From: Hemileia vastatrix | Taxonomy: Eukaryota > Basidiomycota > Pucciniomycetes > Pucciniales > Zaghouaniaceae | Length of the DNA: 64,000 nucleotides | NCBI GenBank assembly: GCA_030280995.1 | Contig: JASXTE010000014.1 | Span: 23,217,150 to 23,281,149, forward strand | Direction of reading: 5' to 3' | Part shown: piece by piece, positions 35,039-43,260 of the stretch | Layout of the letters: each line of letters starts with the position of its first letter | How positions within the stretch are numbered: position 1 is the stretch's first letter | Program-made: the position numbers and the translations under genes | Notes under the pieces: generated by a model | Told to the model about the DNA's origin: nothing | What the model saw: the letters and a program-made list of their open reading frames with translations, nothing else | Databases searched by the model: none

Positions 35039-35101
35039 AGCCTGCAAGAGGCTTATTTTCTGGAACTCTAATTGGATTTTTGTTATTGGCCTGCAAGAGG
35101 C
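35039..35101 (+). repeat. Two leader hairpins of Ty3-A (AGCCT-GCAAG-AGGCT)
   Basis: 35039-35053 folds as AGCCT / AGGCT around GCAAG, followed by TATTTTCTGG. 35088-35102 repeats GGCCTGCAAGAGGC. They recall the CTC…CAA…GAG-TTAAACTGG module of the 3' half but with a shorter loop and altered tail. They sit between the primer site and the gag ATG, where packaging signals usually lie. Confidence 0.55.
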
Positions 35102-35144
35102 TTGTTATTTTATCGATTGTTAACGCTTTTCATTACTTATTGGG

Positions 35145-37751
35145 ATGTCTTCTTCTGCTGTTGCTTCTGGATCTTCTAACCCTCTTACTCCCTCAGTTAG
35201 AATTGTTTCTTGGGATGGCCCAAAGTTTGATGGGGAGGAGGTTAAATGGTTCATTAGCAGGTATGAAGCTGCTGCTGCTGTTGATGGTGCTTCCCATGTG
35301 GATATGGTGAAGCAAGTTAGATTTTTTATTGCCGATAGGGAGGTGGAAAAAGAGGTTATTGCTATGCAGGCATTCAAGGACAAGGATTGGGTTAAACTTT
35401 CTAAAGCTATGGTTGATAGATGGGGTGTTAGGTTTACTATGATGGACCTCAATAAAATTGTTGGAGACTGGCAAGCAAAAGGTGGAGTTTCTTCTATGGC
35501 TGACTTCAAAAAGCTCTGTGTTCAGTTTGATGAAGTGGTGGAATATCTCATACTGGTGGACGAGTTAGTGCATGAGAACCAAGCAAAAGATTTGTTTTGG
35601 TCAGCATGCAGCAGGGATATTCGTATGGACGTCTTGAAGGATCTTTCAAGAAAAGATTTGATGAAGGAACTGCCTAATGGTGAGCAGAAACTGCCGGCTC
35701 TGGAGGTTATCAAAGAGAACATTCAGGCCCGTCTCAAGTTATTGGCGTTGGACAAATATCAAGAGTCATGCACTCAATATGTTAGCAAGGTTAGCGAAGT
35801 TTTGGCCGAAAATAACGATATTATGGTCAAAGCCCAGGAGGCCAAGAAGGCACAAATGGGATTACCGGCTGCTAAAGTTGAGGGCAATGTAGACAATAAG
35901 ATGGTCGATCACTTGGCCGATTTAACGAAACAATTAAAAATATTTGTCCAAGAGACTCAAAAGGCCAACAAGGCCCCAATCGCTTCTTCGTCGACGTCGA
36001 CTTCTTATCAGTCCAGAGGTTATGAACGTCGAAATTATAATGGCAATAATAACGGTAACCGCTTCCCAGGCAATGGGAGAAATGGTGGGAATGGTAGTAA
36101 TTATAGAGGTGGCTATGATGAGCCAAAGGTGTGCTCCTATTGTAATAGGAGGGGTCATAGAGCAACAGTTTGTTTTGCTCTTGATAAGGATATGGATGCT
36201 GGGCGAGTTTTATTTGATGGTAAAGTTTATAAATTTCCTGATGGTTCGTTCATCAAGCCCAGTGATGGACAGTCTCCTTCTGATTTGGTCAGAAGAAGTT
36301 TAACGGCTGAAAGGAGAGCCAGATTTGAAGAGGTGACGGATGAAGATGTTAATGCCAAGGGTGGCAAAAATGGTAACGGTAATGGTGGAAAAGCTGACAA
36401 AGGTAAAGAGAAAGAGGTCAGTAAAGCCACATTTTCTACTTCTTTTGGTGGTTTAGAGCTGGCGACGGTTGCCCAGGTGGAGGGTAGCTGTATGGCTGGC
36501 GAATATGATGTTAATGCTGCTAGAAGAGCAGCTGCTACTAAGGCGAAAAGTAGCATTCAGAGCCAATTGAGGGCTAATCCTGGCAAGGCCAATAACAAAG
36601 TGAACCCTTACTCTAAGGACAAGATTTCTAGTGCTCAAACTGCCGCCAACAAATTGAACCCTTACTCTAAGGACGAATTATATAAAATGCAGAAGGGGAT
36701 TGCTGACATGGGGCCCCCTAGTTATGGCAAGTTTGATTTAAATGGTGAGCCTATGCCAGAGGATGATTCGGATTCTGAGGAGGACGTACCGTTGGCGTCT
36801 CTACCCAGACCAAGTTTTAGCGGTCCCATCCCAATGGAGGGTGTAAGAAGGACTAGCGATGGATCAGGATTAGTGCAAGAAGCTGGTGACGGAGTTAGGG
36901 TTATAGAAAGTGAAGATGTTATTATGGGGGGTGAAGATGGCTCGGTTGGACCTCAAGAGGTACCCAGGGCCAAGGTTGTTAAATCAAAGGTCCAGTATGA
37001 GCGGCCAGTAGTTTCTGGTCAAGCTAATGCGATGGACGCAGTTTTGAATAGGGTGAATCAACTTCAGATTCCCTTATCTTTGGGGGAGTTATTTACGATT
37101 AGTCCGGCGCTTGCTGAAAAGCAAAAGAAGCATTTGACGAGGCGTCGGGTTTCCACTGGAGAGGTGGAATATATTTGTGAAAATGTTGAAAAGTTTGGGG
37201 AAGATGTAGATACACATTTTTCCGCTCCCCTGGGTTACCTGGTGGTAACTCTTAATGGTAAAGAAGTAAAGGCCTTGGTCGATTCAGGGTCTCAAATTAA
37301 TTTAATTTCATTGGAGCAAGCAACAAGTATAGGCTTGCCAATTAAAAGTGGGACTGGGGGAAACCTCAGAGGTATTGGAGGTCATGCAACAGAGCTGATG
37401 GGTACAGCTGAGCATGTCAGGTTAGGCATTGGTGGATCTGTTGGTAAGGTTCACTTTTATGTGGCCAGAGGAGCAGTCAAAACTGTTCTTGGTGGCCCTT
37501 TTTTGATGGATTTTGAGGCCAGGATAGGGTATCAAGCTGGCATGGGGATTAGTTTGGAGATCACTGGTGAAGATATGCGGAGGTTACATATGCGGTTAGC
37601 ACCTCCTGGAGATGAAGGTTGGGAAACACGGCCAGGGATTACTACTCTGTGCCAGTGTTGTGTTTGCACCAAGAAGCGGCATATAAAACGGACGGCTTCT
37701 GGTGAATTATGTTTGTTGGAAAGGGATGAATGCCCTCATTTTTTGGGGTAG
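35145..37751 (+). CDS. Ty3-A ORF1: Gag capsid, CCHC knuckle and aspartic protease (868 aa)
   Basis: ATG 35145 is the first in-frame start after the leader. Residues 1-290 are a helical capsid-like region (WDGPKFDGEEVKWFISRYEA near the N terminus). Residues 300-325 are Gly/Asn/Arg-rich, and residues 330-343 are a canonical knuckle CSYCNRRGHRATVC. Acidic linkers follow. Residues near 713 hold the protease motif ALVDSGSQINLI, so protease lies at the end of ORF1 rather than in Pol. The ORF is uninterrupted, and stop TAG 37749 overlaps the start of ORF2. The product should assemble virus-like particles, bind element RNA and cleave the polyproteins. Opposite-strand open frames here are shadows. Confidence 0.9.
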   Translation: MSSSAVASGSSNPLTPSVRIVSWDGPKFDGEEVKWFISRYEAAAAVDGASHVDMVKQVRFFIADREVEKEVIAMQAFKDKDWVKLSKAMVDRWGVRFTMMDLNKIVGDWQAKGGVSSMADFKKLCVQFDEVVEYLILVDELVHENQAKDLFWSACSRDIRMDVLKDLSRKDLMKELPNGEQKLPALEVIKENIQARLKLLALDKYQESCTQYVSKVSEVLAENNDIMVKAQEAKKAQMGLPAAKVEGNVDNKMVDHLADLTKQLKIFVQETQKANKAPIASSSTSTSYQSRGYERRNYNGNNNGNRFPGNGRNGGNGSNYRGGYDEPKVCSYCNRRGHRATVCFALDKDMDAGRVLFDGKVYKFPDGSFIKPSDGQSPSDLVRRSLTAERRARFEEVTDEDVNAKGGKNGNGNGGKADKGKEKEVSKATFSTSFGGLELATVAQVEGSCMAGEYDVNAARRAAATKAKSSIQSQLRANPGKANNKVNPYSKDKISSAQTAANKLNPYSKDELYKMQKGIADMGPPSYGKFDLNGEPMPEDDSDSEEDVPLASLPRPSFSGPIPMEGVRRTSDGSGLVQEAGDGVRVIESEDVIMGGEDGSVGPQEVPRAKVVKSKVQYERPVVSGQANAMDAVLNRVNQLQIPLSLGELFTISPALAEKQKKHLTRRRVSTGEVEYICENVEKFGEDVDTHFSAPLGYLVVTLNGKEVKALVDSGSQINLISLEQATSIGLPIKSGTGGNLRGIGGHATELMGTAEHVRLGIGGSVGKVHFYVARGAVKTVLGGPFLMDFEARIGYQAGMGISLEITGEDMRRLHMRLAPPGDEGWETRPGITTLCQCCVCTKKRHIKRTASGELCLLERDECPHFLG

Positions 37752-40700
37752 CAGGGGCTGATCACTCTAATGTTGTAATCTCTCCTCAGGATGAGATCCC
37801 GGATTGCAATAGGTCAGCTCACTTGGAGATAATTCAAGTGGATTCTCAATTATTTTCTGTTAATATTACTTTGGAGTGCAAATACGTTTTGGACTTTTCT
37901 ATATGTTTATTGGATTTACCCTGTTTTTCTATTAAATTTAAAAATGGTAAAAAAGGCAAGATGGGCCAAATTAGGTTGGATAAAAATTGGAAGGGTATGT
38001 TTATGGACCTCCAGCAAGAGGTTAAACTGCAAGTATCTCCTTCTATTATGGACCTCCAGCAAGAGGTTAAACTGCAAGTATCTCCTTCTATTATGGACCT
38101 CCAGCAAGAGGTTAAACTGCAATTATCTCCTTCTATCACGGACCTCCAGCAAGAGGGTAAACTGCGAAAATCTCATCAAAATCAAATAAAAAATCTCGGT
38201 ATAATTAAAACACAAAAAAATAATTTTTGTGAAAATTCAATTCCGGTTCTCCAGCAAGAGGTTAAACTGCCAACTTTCTTTACGGGTGATTTACTGTTGG
38301 ATAAGGGAAGAAAAGGTGTTGGAAAATCTGTTTATAAATTAGACGAGGGAAAGGAGAAAAGGGTAAAATTTAAAAACGAAATAAAATATTTTTCTAATTT
38401 TTCTTATTCTGATTCTGGCGATGAAGAAGATTCATTTGATGAAAGTTTTAATGGCGATGTTTTACCTCAAGTTAATTTAGATGTGGACGCAGCCAAATAT
38501 AAGAAAGTAGCAAATAAAGTTAGACCTATTAATGAGCCGCTACCTGCTAAATTAAATCCACCTTTGAGAAGACCAAGGTTATCAAGAGATCCTTATGAAA
38601 GTCCCTTGGTAAAGAATCCGCCTGAATTTTCTGAGACGTCAAGAATCACTTTTGAGAGACTGGGTGTTGTTAATTTTGGACCTGATGGTTGGTTGTCTGG
38701 AGAAGAGAAGAAGTTGTTGTTGGATGTGATGGTCAAGCGAGAGAAGGCCATTGCTTTTGAAGAAGAGGAGAGGGGTGTGTTGAAGCATTCCTATGGGGAG
38801 CCTTACAAGATTCCTGTGGTATGTCATGAACCGTGGCAGCAGAAACCGATTCCTATTCCGGCTGCATTAAAAGAAGCTTATATCGAAGTTGTCAGAGAAC
38901 GGATACGCACTGGACTGTATGAGCAATCAACGTCAAGTTATTCTAGTCCGGTATTTTGTATCAAGAAACCGAATGGCAAGCTTAGAGTAGTTCATGATCT
39001 TAGGGAATTAAATAGGGTTACAATAAAGGATGCTGGGATACCGCCTAGTGCTGAGGAGTTTGTTGAAGCGTTTGCAGGGAGAGTGTGTTATGGTTTGGGA
39101 GATATTATGGGTGGATATGATGAGAGAGAGTTACATCCGGACTCAAGGCCACTCACTACATTCGATACGCCACTTGGACGTTTACAGTTAACAAGATTAC
39201 CTCAAGGAGCAACAAATTCGGTTGCAGTTTATCAAGCTCAGATGGCTTGGATCCTTCAAGATGAAATTCCACAATATGCTGGAATCTTTATAGATGATGG
39301 AGGAATTAAGGGACCAACAACCGACTATGATAACCAGGTGTTGGAAGAGAATCCCGGGATACGCAAATTCATTTGGGAGTTTGCAATTACTTTAGAAAGA
39401 ATCTTGTTTCGAATTGAAGAGGCTGGCTTAACTATTTCAGGTTCAAAATTTTCATGTTGTGTGCCAGCCTTAGAAATATTAGGCCATGTGGTATGTAGAG
39501 AGGGTAGGATTATGTCCAAGAAGAAAGTTAACAAAATTCAGTCCTGGCCAAGACCCAAGAATACGACCGAAGTTAGAGGGTTTTTAGGCGTTTGCGTATA
39601 TGTTAGAATGTTTATCAAGGACTTTTCTTCATTGGAAGCTCCATTGAGACGGTTAACGAGAAAGGATGCAGACTGGGAGTGGGATGAAGAGTGTGAGAAG
39701 GCGTTTGTGAAGTTGAAGGAGGTTGTAGGGAAGGATTTAGTCCTGCACAAGTTGGATTATGGAAAAGAAGCTGGCAGAATTTATTTAGCAGTCGATTCAA
39801 GTCAGGTTGCAGCTGGGGCGGTTTTGTCTCAGATGGATAAAGCTGGTTACATCAGGCCAGTTAGGTATGAATCTGTAGTATTTACTGAGGTCGAATCAAG
39901 ATATTCTCAACCAAAATTGGAATTATGTGGTGTGGCGAAAATACTGAAGAAACTTCAGCATATTTTGTGGGGGCAACATTTTGAGTTGCAAGTGGATGCG
40001 AAATCGTTAATCCAGATGATTAATTCCCCAAGTTTACCGAACGCACCCATGACGAGATGGGTAGCTTTTATCCAACATTTTTCGTTTGATTTAGTTCATA
40101 AGCCTGGCAAAACTTTTACTATGCCAGATGGTTTATCAAGGAGACCACCCACTGAAGAAGATTCAGACTCAGAAGAGTTCGATGAAGATATACCTATTAT
40201 CAAAGCCAGCACTAAAGGAGCTGAAGACTTTCCATACCTCCCCCATGAGGTTAAACTGGCAGGACTATTGTGTTTAGATTATGATGATGATGACCTCCAC
40301 CAAGAGGATAAACTGGAAAATAGTTTTTATGTTAATAAAGGTGTTGGAAAAGGTGTAGATAAATTCGGCAGAGAGGAGGTAGAAGAAGATGTGGTGTATG
40401 TAGAGGAAGATGGATTGGTAGTGTGGGATAGTAGTAAATTAAGGAATGGTGTATATGTTGGAGAATTAGAGAATTTAAATAAAAAGGTGGATAAAGAGAA
40501 AGAGGTATTTTCAAATACGGTTTTCGAAGGATCCAAAGGTTCGGAAGAAAAACGTCGACATAGCTCGATTAAAGATTTATTTAGGGGTCAACGATTATTG
40601 GCTCATTCATGTGCAGGTGATATTGGTGATAGAGAAGTCCCTATTGATGTTATATTAATCGATTTTCAAGATGAAGTCTGGGGTCAGACTGGTTTTTATT

Positions 40701-41974
40701 TTTTGTTAGTCAAATATTTGTTGACTTTAGAGAGGCCAGAAGATTGTGAAGACGATGAATGGGTGGCTATCAAGAGGAAGTCATCTACGTTTTACCTATC
40801 TGGTCGACGTTTAATGAGGAGGAGGTATCCAAATCCTCAAGTAGTTATAACTCAACAGAAGGGGCAAGAATTAGTTTTGAAATCACTGCATGAAGATCTC
40901 GGGCATAGAGGCGTTGGAGAAACGTTTAGAAGAATTTCTGATCGATTTTGGTGGCCTGGCATGAAGATGGCTGTTAAACAGTGGGTTAAGTCATGCGAAG
41001 AATGTCAAAGACGAAGTTATTTAAGGCCAAAAGAACCTGGACGCGCGACCGGTGAATATACGCTCTTTGGGAGAGTTAGTTTAGATGCCGTTCATATAAA
41101 AGAGGGACGGTATAAATATTTAATTGTGGCCAGAGATGATTTATCTGGTTGGGTAGAGGCAGCGCCTCTTATTAATTTAACTGCCAAAAATGTGGCAGAA
41201 TTTTTTTTAAATAATTGGGTATATAGGTATGGGGTGATGAAGTTGGTAACGGTAGATGGAGGTTCTGAATTTGGGACAGAGTTTAAAGAGGCCGTATTGA
41301 AAGTTGGATCAAAGGTTAGGGTAGCAACCCCATATTATCCTGAAGCTGAAGGCATGGTTGAAAGAGGGCATCAAGTTATTAAGGATGCTTTAGTTAAAAT
41401 GTGTGGGACAAGTGCTGAAAAGTGGAGGCACTATTTACCTTTAGTTTTATTTGCTGATCGAATCACTGCCAAAAGGACGACCGGATTTTCACCTTATGAA
41501 CTTGTTTTTGGACAGAAAGCAGTTTTACCGGTTGATTTAGAAGCTGAATCATATCTTGGAGTTGACTGGGACACGGTCAAAACTACTGAAGAATTATTGT
41601 GTGCAAGAATGATGCAGCTAGAAAAGAAAGAAGAATATTTAGAAAAGGCATATTCGCGGATGATGAAGATCCGAAATCAATCAGTCAGATATTGGGATGA
41701 GCGGTTGGCACATCGATTAAGGAAACCTTTGAACCCAGGAGATATGGTCCTGGTGTATAATAGGAGTTTGGAAAGTCAGTGGGGAAAGATGTTTGCAGAT
41801 AGGTGGAATGGACCGTATAAAATCAAGGAGCAAGTTTCCGGCGGTTCATATGTGCTAGAAGAGTTGGATGGAGTAGTATTAAAGAAGAGGGTAGCGGCCG
41901 ATCAAGTGAAACGGTTCTATCCTAGAGGCACCAGGAGTGCCGAAGTCTTCCTCCGCAATGAGGATAAACTATGA
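37730..41974 (+). CDS. Ty3-A ORF2: reverse transcriptase, RNase H, integrase (1414 aa)
   Basis: This frame is -1 relative to ORF1 and overlaps it by 22 bp. Residues 93-145 are four 15-residue repeats containing LQQEVKL. RT follows, with RLPQGATNSVAVYQAQMAWI and the catalytic FIDD at residues 520-523, an arrangement seen in a basidiomycete Ty3 group. The RNase H Asp is residue 689 (AVDSSQ). The integrase zinc finger starts at H1054 (CEECQRRS later). The core has D1119, D1176 and E1211, giving exact D-D-35-E spacing. The C terminus ends …RFYPRGTRSAEVFLRNEDKL with no chromodomain seen. The last codons and the TGA stop lie in a stem-loop repeat. All key residues are present. It is probably made by -1 frameshifting, although internal initiation at ATG 37730 is possible. 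Confidence 0.92.
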   Translation: MPSFFGVAGADHSNVVISPQDEIPDCNRSAHLEIIQVDSQLFSVNITLECKYVLDFSICLLDLPCFSIKFKNGKKGKMGQIRLDKNWKGMFMDLQQEVKLQVSPSIMDLQQEVKLQVSPSIMDLQQEVKLQLSPSITDLQQEGKLRKSHQNQIKNLGIIKTQKNNFCENSIPVLQQEVKLPTFFTGDLLLDKGRKGVGKSVYKLDEGKEKRVKFKNEIKYFSNFSYSDSGDEEDSFDESFNGDVLPQVNLDVDAAKYKKVANKVRPINEPLPAKLNPPLRRPRLSRDPYESPLVKNPPEFSETSRITFERLGVVNFGPDGWLSGEEKKLLLDVMVKREKAIAFEEEERGVLKHSYGEPYKIPVVCHEPWQQKPIPIPAALKEAYIEVVRERIRTGLYEQSTSSYSSPVFCIKKPNGKLRVVHDLRELNRVTIKDAGIPPSAEEFVEAFAGRVCYGLGDIMGGYDERELHPDSRPLTTFDTPLGRLQLTRLPQGATNSVAVYQAQMAWILQDEIPQYAGIFIDDGGIKGPTTDYDNQVLEENPGIRKFIWEFAITLERILFRIEEAGLTISGSKFSCCVPALEILGHVVCREGRIMSKKKVNKIQSWPRPKNTTEVRGFLGVCVYVRMFIKDFSSLEAPLRRLTRKDADWEWDEECEKAFVKLKEVVGKDLVLHKLDYGKEAGRIYLAVDSSQVAAGAVLSQMDKAGYIRPVRYESVVFTEVESRYSQPKLELCGVAKILKKLQHILWGQHFELQVDAKSLIQMINSPSLPNAPMTRWVAFIQHFSFDLVHKPGKTFTMPDGLSRRPPTEEDSDSEEFDEDIPIIKASTKGAEDFPYLPHEVKLAGLLCLDYDDDDLHQEDKLENSFYVNKGVGKGVDKFGREEVEEDVVYVEEDGLVVWDSSKLRNGVYVGELENLNKKVDKEKEVFSNTVFEGSKGSEEKRRHSSIKDLFRGQRLLAHSCAGDIGDREVPIDVILIDFQDEVWGQTGFYFLLVKYLLTLERPEDCEDDEWVAIKRKSSTFYLSGRRLMRRRYPNPQVVITQQKGQELVLKSLHEDLGHRGVGETFRRISDRFWWPGMKMAVKQWVKSCEECQRRSYLRPKEPGRATGEYTLFGRVSLDAVHIKEGRYKYLIVARDDLSGWVEAAPLINLTAKNVAEFFLNNWVYRYGVMKLVTVDGGSEFGTEFKEAVLKVGSKVRVATPYYPEAEGMVERGHQVIKDALVKMCGTSAEKWRHYLPLVLFADRITAKRTTGFSPYELVFGQKAVLPVDLEAESYLGVDWDTVKTTEELLCARMMQLEKKEEYLEKAYSRMMKIRNQSVRYWDERLAHRLRKPLNPGDMVLVYNRSLESQWGKMFADRWNGPYKIKEQVSGGSYVLEELDGVVLKKRVAADQVKRFYPRGTRSAEVFLRNEDKL
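37739..37745 (+). promoter_or_regulatory. Candidate -1 frameshift site T_TTT_TTG
   Basis: In the ORF1 frame the codons read CAT TTT TTG GGG TAG, so the heptamer T TTT TTG fits X XXY YYZ and lies one codon before the stop. Slipping back one base continues directly into the ORF2 frame. A downstream pseudoknot was not modelled. Confidence 0.65.
38008..38164 (+). repeat. Four 45-bp coding repeats carrying the stem-loop module
   Basis: Copies at 38008, 38053, 38098 and 38143 each contain CCTC-CAGCAA-GAGG then (T/G)TAAACTG, encoding LQQE(V/G)KL. Spacing is exactly 45 bp. A fifth single copy is at 38248 (CTC-CAGCAA-GAGG). Two more in pol are at 40237 and 40294. All are in the same codon phase. Confidence 0.85.
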
Positions 41975-42301
41975 AACTTCTTAAATATTATGGATCCTCC
42001 GCAATGAGGATAAACTATGACATTTTTCAAATTTTATGGATTCCTCCGCAATGAGGATAAACTATGAAACTTCTTAAATTTTATGGATTCCTCCGCAATG
42101 AGGATAAACTATGATATCAATGAAACTTTATGGATTCCTCCGCAATGAGGATAAACTATGAAATTTCTTAAATTTTATCAACTCCGAAATGAGGATAAAC
42201 TACAATTTTAATGACTTTTATTAAATTTATTCCTCCGCAATGAGGATAAACTATGATGTTTATAAAAATTTTATGGATTCCTCCGCAACGAGTATAAACT
42301 A
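41950..42301 (+). repeat. Stem-loop array I: eight tandem modules across the pol stop and 3' region
   Basis: CCTCCGCAATGAGGATAAAC recurs with starts at 41950, 41996, 42043, 42090, 42137, 42232 and 42280, plus ACTC-CGAAAT-GAGG at 42181. Spacing is 46-51 bp, and the intervening A+T-rich segments are themselves related (…TTTTATGGATT). The first copy supplies the last Pol codons. Each module folds as CTC/GAG with a 6-nt loop, followed by ATAAAC. Confidence 0.88.
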
Positions 42302-42626
42302 TCTTCTTATTTTTATCAAAAATACTTTACTATCATTACACTGCATATGGGCGACGAAACTGTGATGAAACATAACAAAATTTGAGAAAACCTTCATTGA
42401 AAATTTTCAAAATTTAAAATTCTTAAAATATGGGTGAAGATAGTGTTGGAAAAATTTTAAAATTTATTGGAAGAAGTGTTCACAGGGGAACCTTCTTAAT
42501 TAAATATTGGCAAGTGTGGGGGTGATTGATGGGCTGGCTGCTCTATACACAATTACCCCATAATGTTCGTTTCCAAAATTTTCCCTGTTTCTAGTTGAAT
42601 CCTGGCTTTGTCTTTTAATTTTAGGA
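42302..42626 (+). other. Ty3-A 3' non-coding segment
   Basis: Non-coding sequence with no repeat module between the two arrays. No ORF of note. Confidence 0.5.
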
Positions 42627-42773
42627 AGTCCACTAAGACTATAAACTGGAACGAATCAAGAGACACCGCTCTCAACGCCGGATTCAAGATTTTTTTTATT
42701 TTGTTTTTGATTTTTTTTATGTAAAATTGTGATTTCTTTTCTTTAATATATATTATGAATTATTGTAAAGGTG

Positions 42774-42836
42774 ATGCTCACTGGTGGTCTCTAATCATTT
42801 TTATAAATTGGAGGGAGCCCACCCAGTGATCATCAT
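42774..42836 (+). repeat. Hairpin in the Ty3-A 3' non-coding region
   Basis: GATGCTCACTGGTGGTCTC and the inverted GAGGGAGCCCACCCAGTGATC flank an A+T-rich loop, giving a long imperfect stem. It is separate from the short module family. Confidence 0.6.
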
Positions 42837-42903
42837 TATAAAAATTATCTTCTAAAAACTTTCATTTATTTTCTTTTCTTTTCAATTTCTTAAAATTGTG
42901 TAA

Positions 42904-42929
42904 CCACATCAAGTTGCACTTGGATGTGG
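42904..42929 (+). repeat. Compact hairpin CCACATCAAG / CTTGGATGTGG
   Basis: A stem of about 10 bp with a TTGCA-type loop and one bulge. It lies in the same 3' non-coding region, in the gap between module copies. Confidence 0.55.
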
Positions 42930-43104
42930 GTATGATGTCGAGGGTACGGCTCATCAAATGGCCGGGGGGCATCTTTTAAAATTTTATTTTAAAATTTTTT
43001 TTTTTAGTACTTTTTTTATCTTTCTTTTCACATTCATTTATCTTTCTTTAAAATTAAATTTTAACTTTTATTTCAAAACTATCTTTTCTAAAATCTTTTA
43101 TTTT

Positions 43105-43149
43105 AAATTTAAAAAAAAAAATAAAATAAAAAAAAATAAAATAAAATAA

Positions 43150-43180
<31 letters not shown>

Positions 43181-43217
43181 TAAAATAAAAATAAAATAAA
43201 TAAAAAAAAATAATAAT

Positions 43218-43255
<38 letters not shown>
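43105..43255. repeat. (AAAAT)n / poly-A microsatellite
   Basis: AAAATAAAAT-type units followed by a run of about 36 A near 43220-43255. It lies inside the Ty3-A 3' non-coding region. Confidence 0.85.

Positions 43256-43260
<5 letters not shown>

Noticed and set aside
35120..40536. Many antisense open frames under Ty3-A gag and pol
   Set aside because: They are shadows of the two real ORFs, with no independent start context or domain.
41950..42301. CRISPR-like look of regular 25-bp repeats with 21-26 bp spacers
   Set aside because: It lies in a eukaryotic retrotransposon. The spacers are related to one another, the repeats continue in coding sequence and in variant forms, and no cas gene is nearby.
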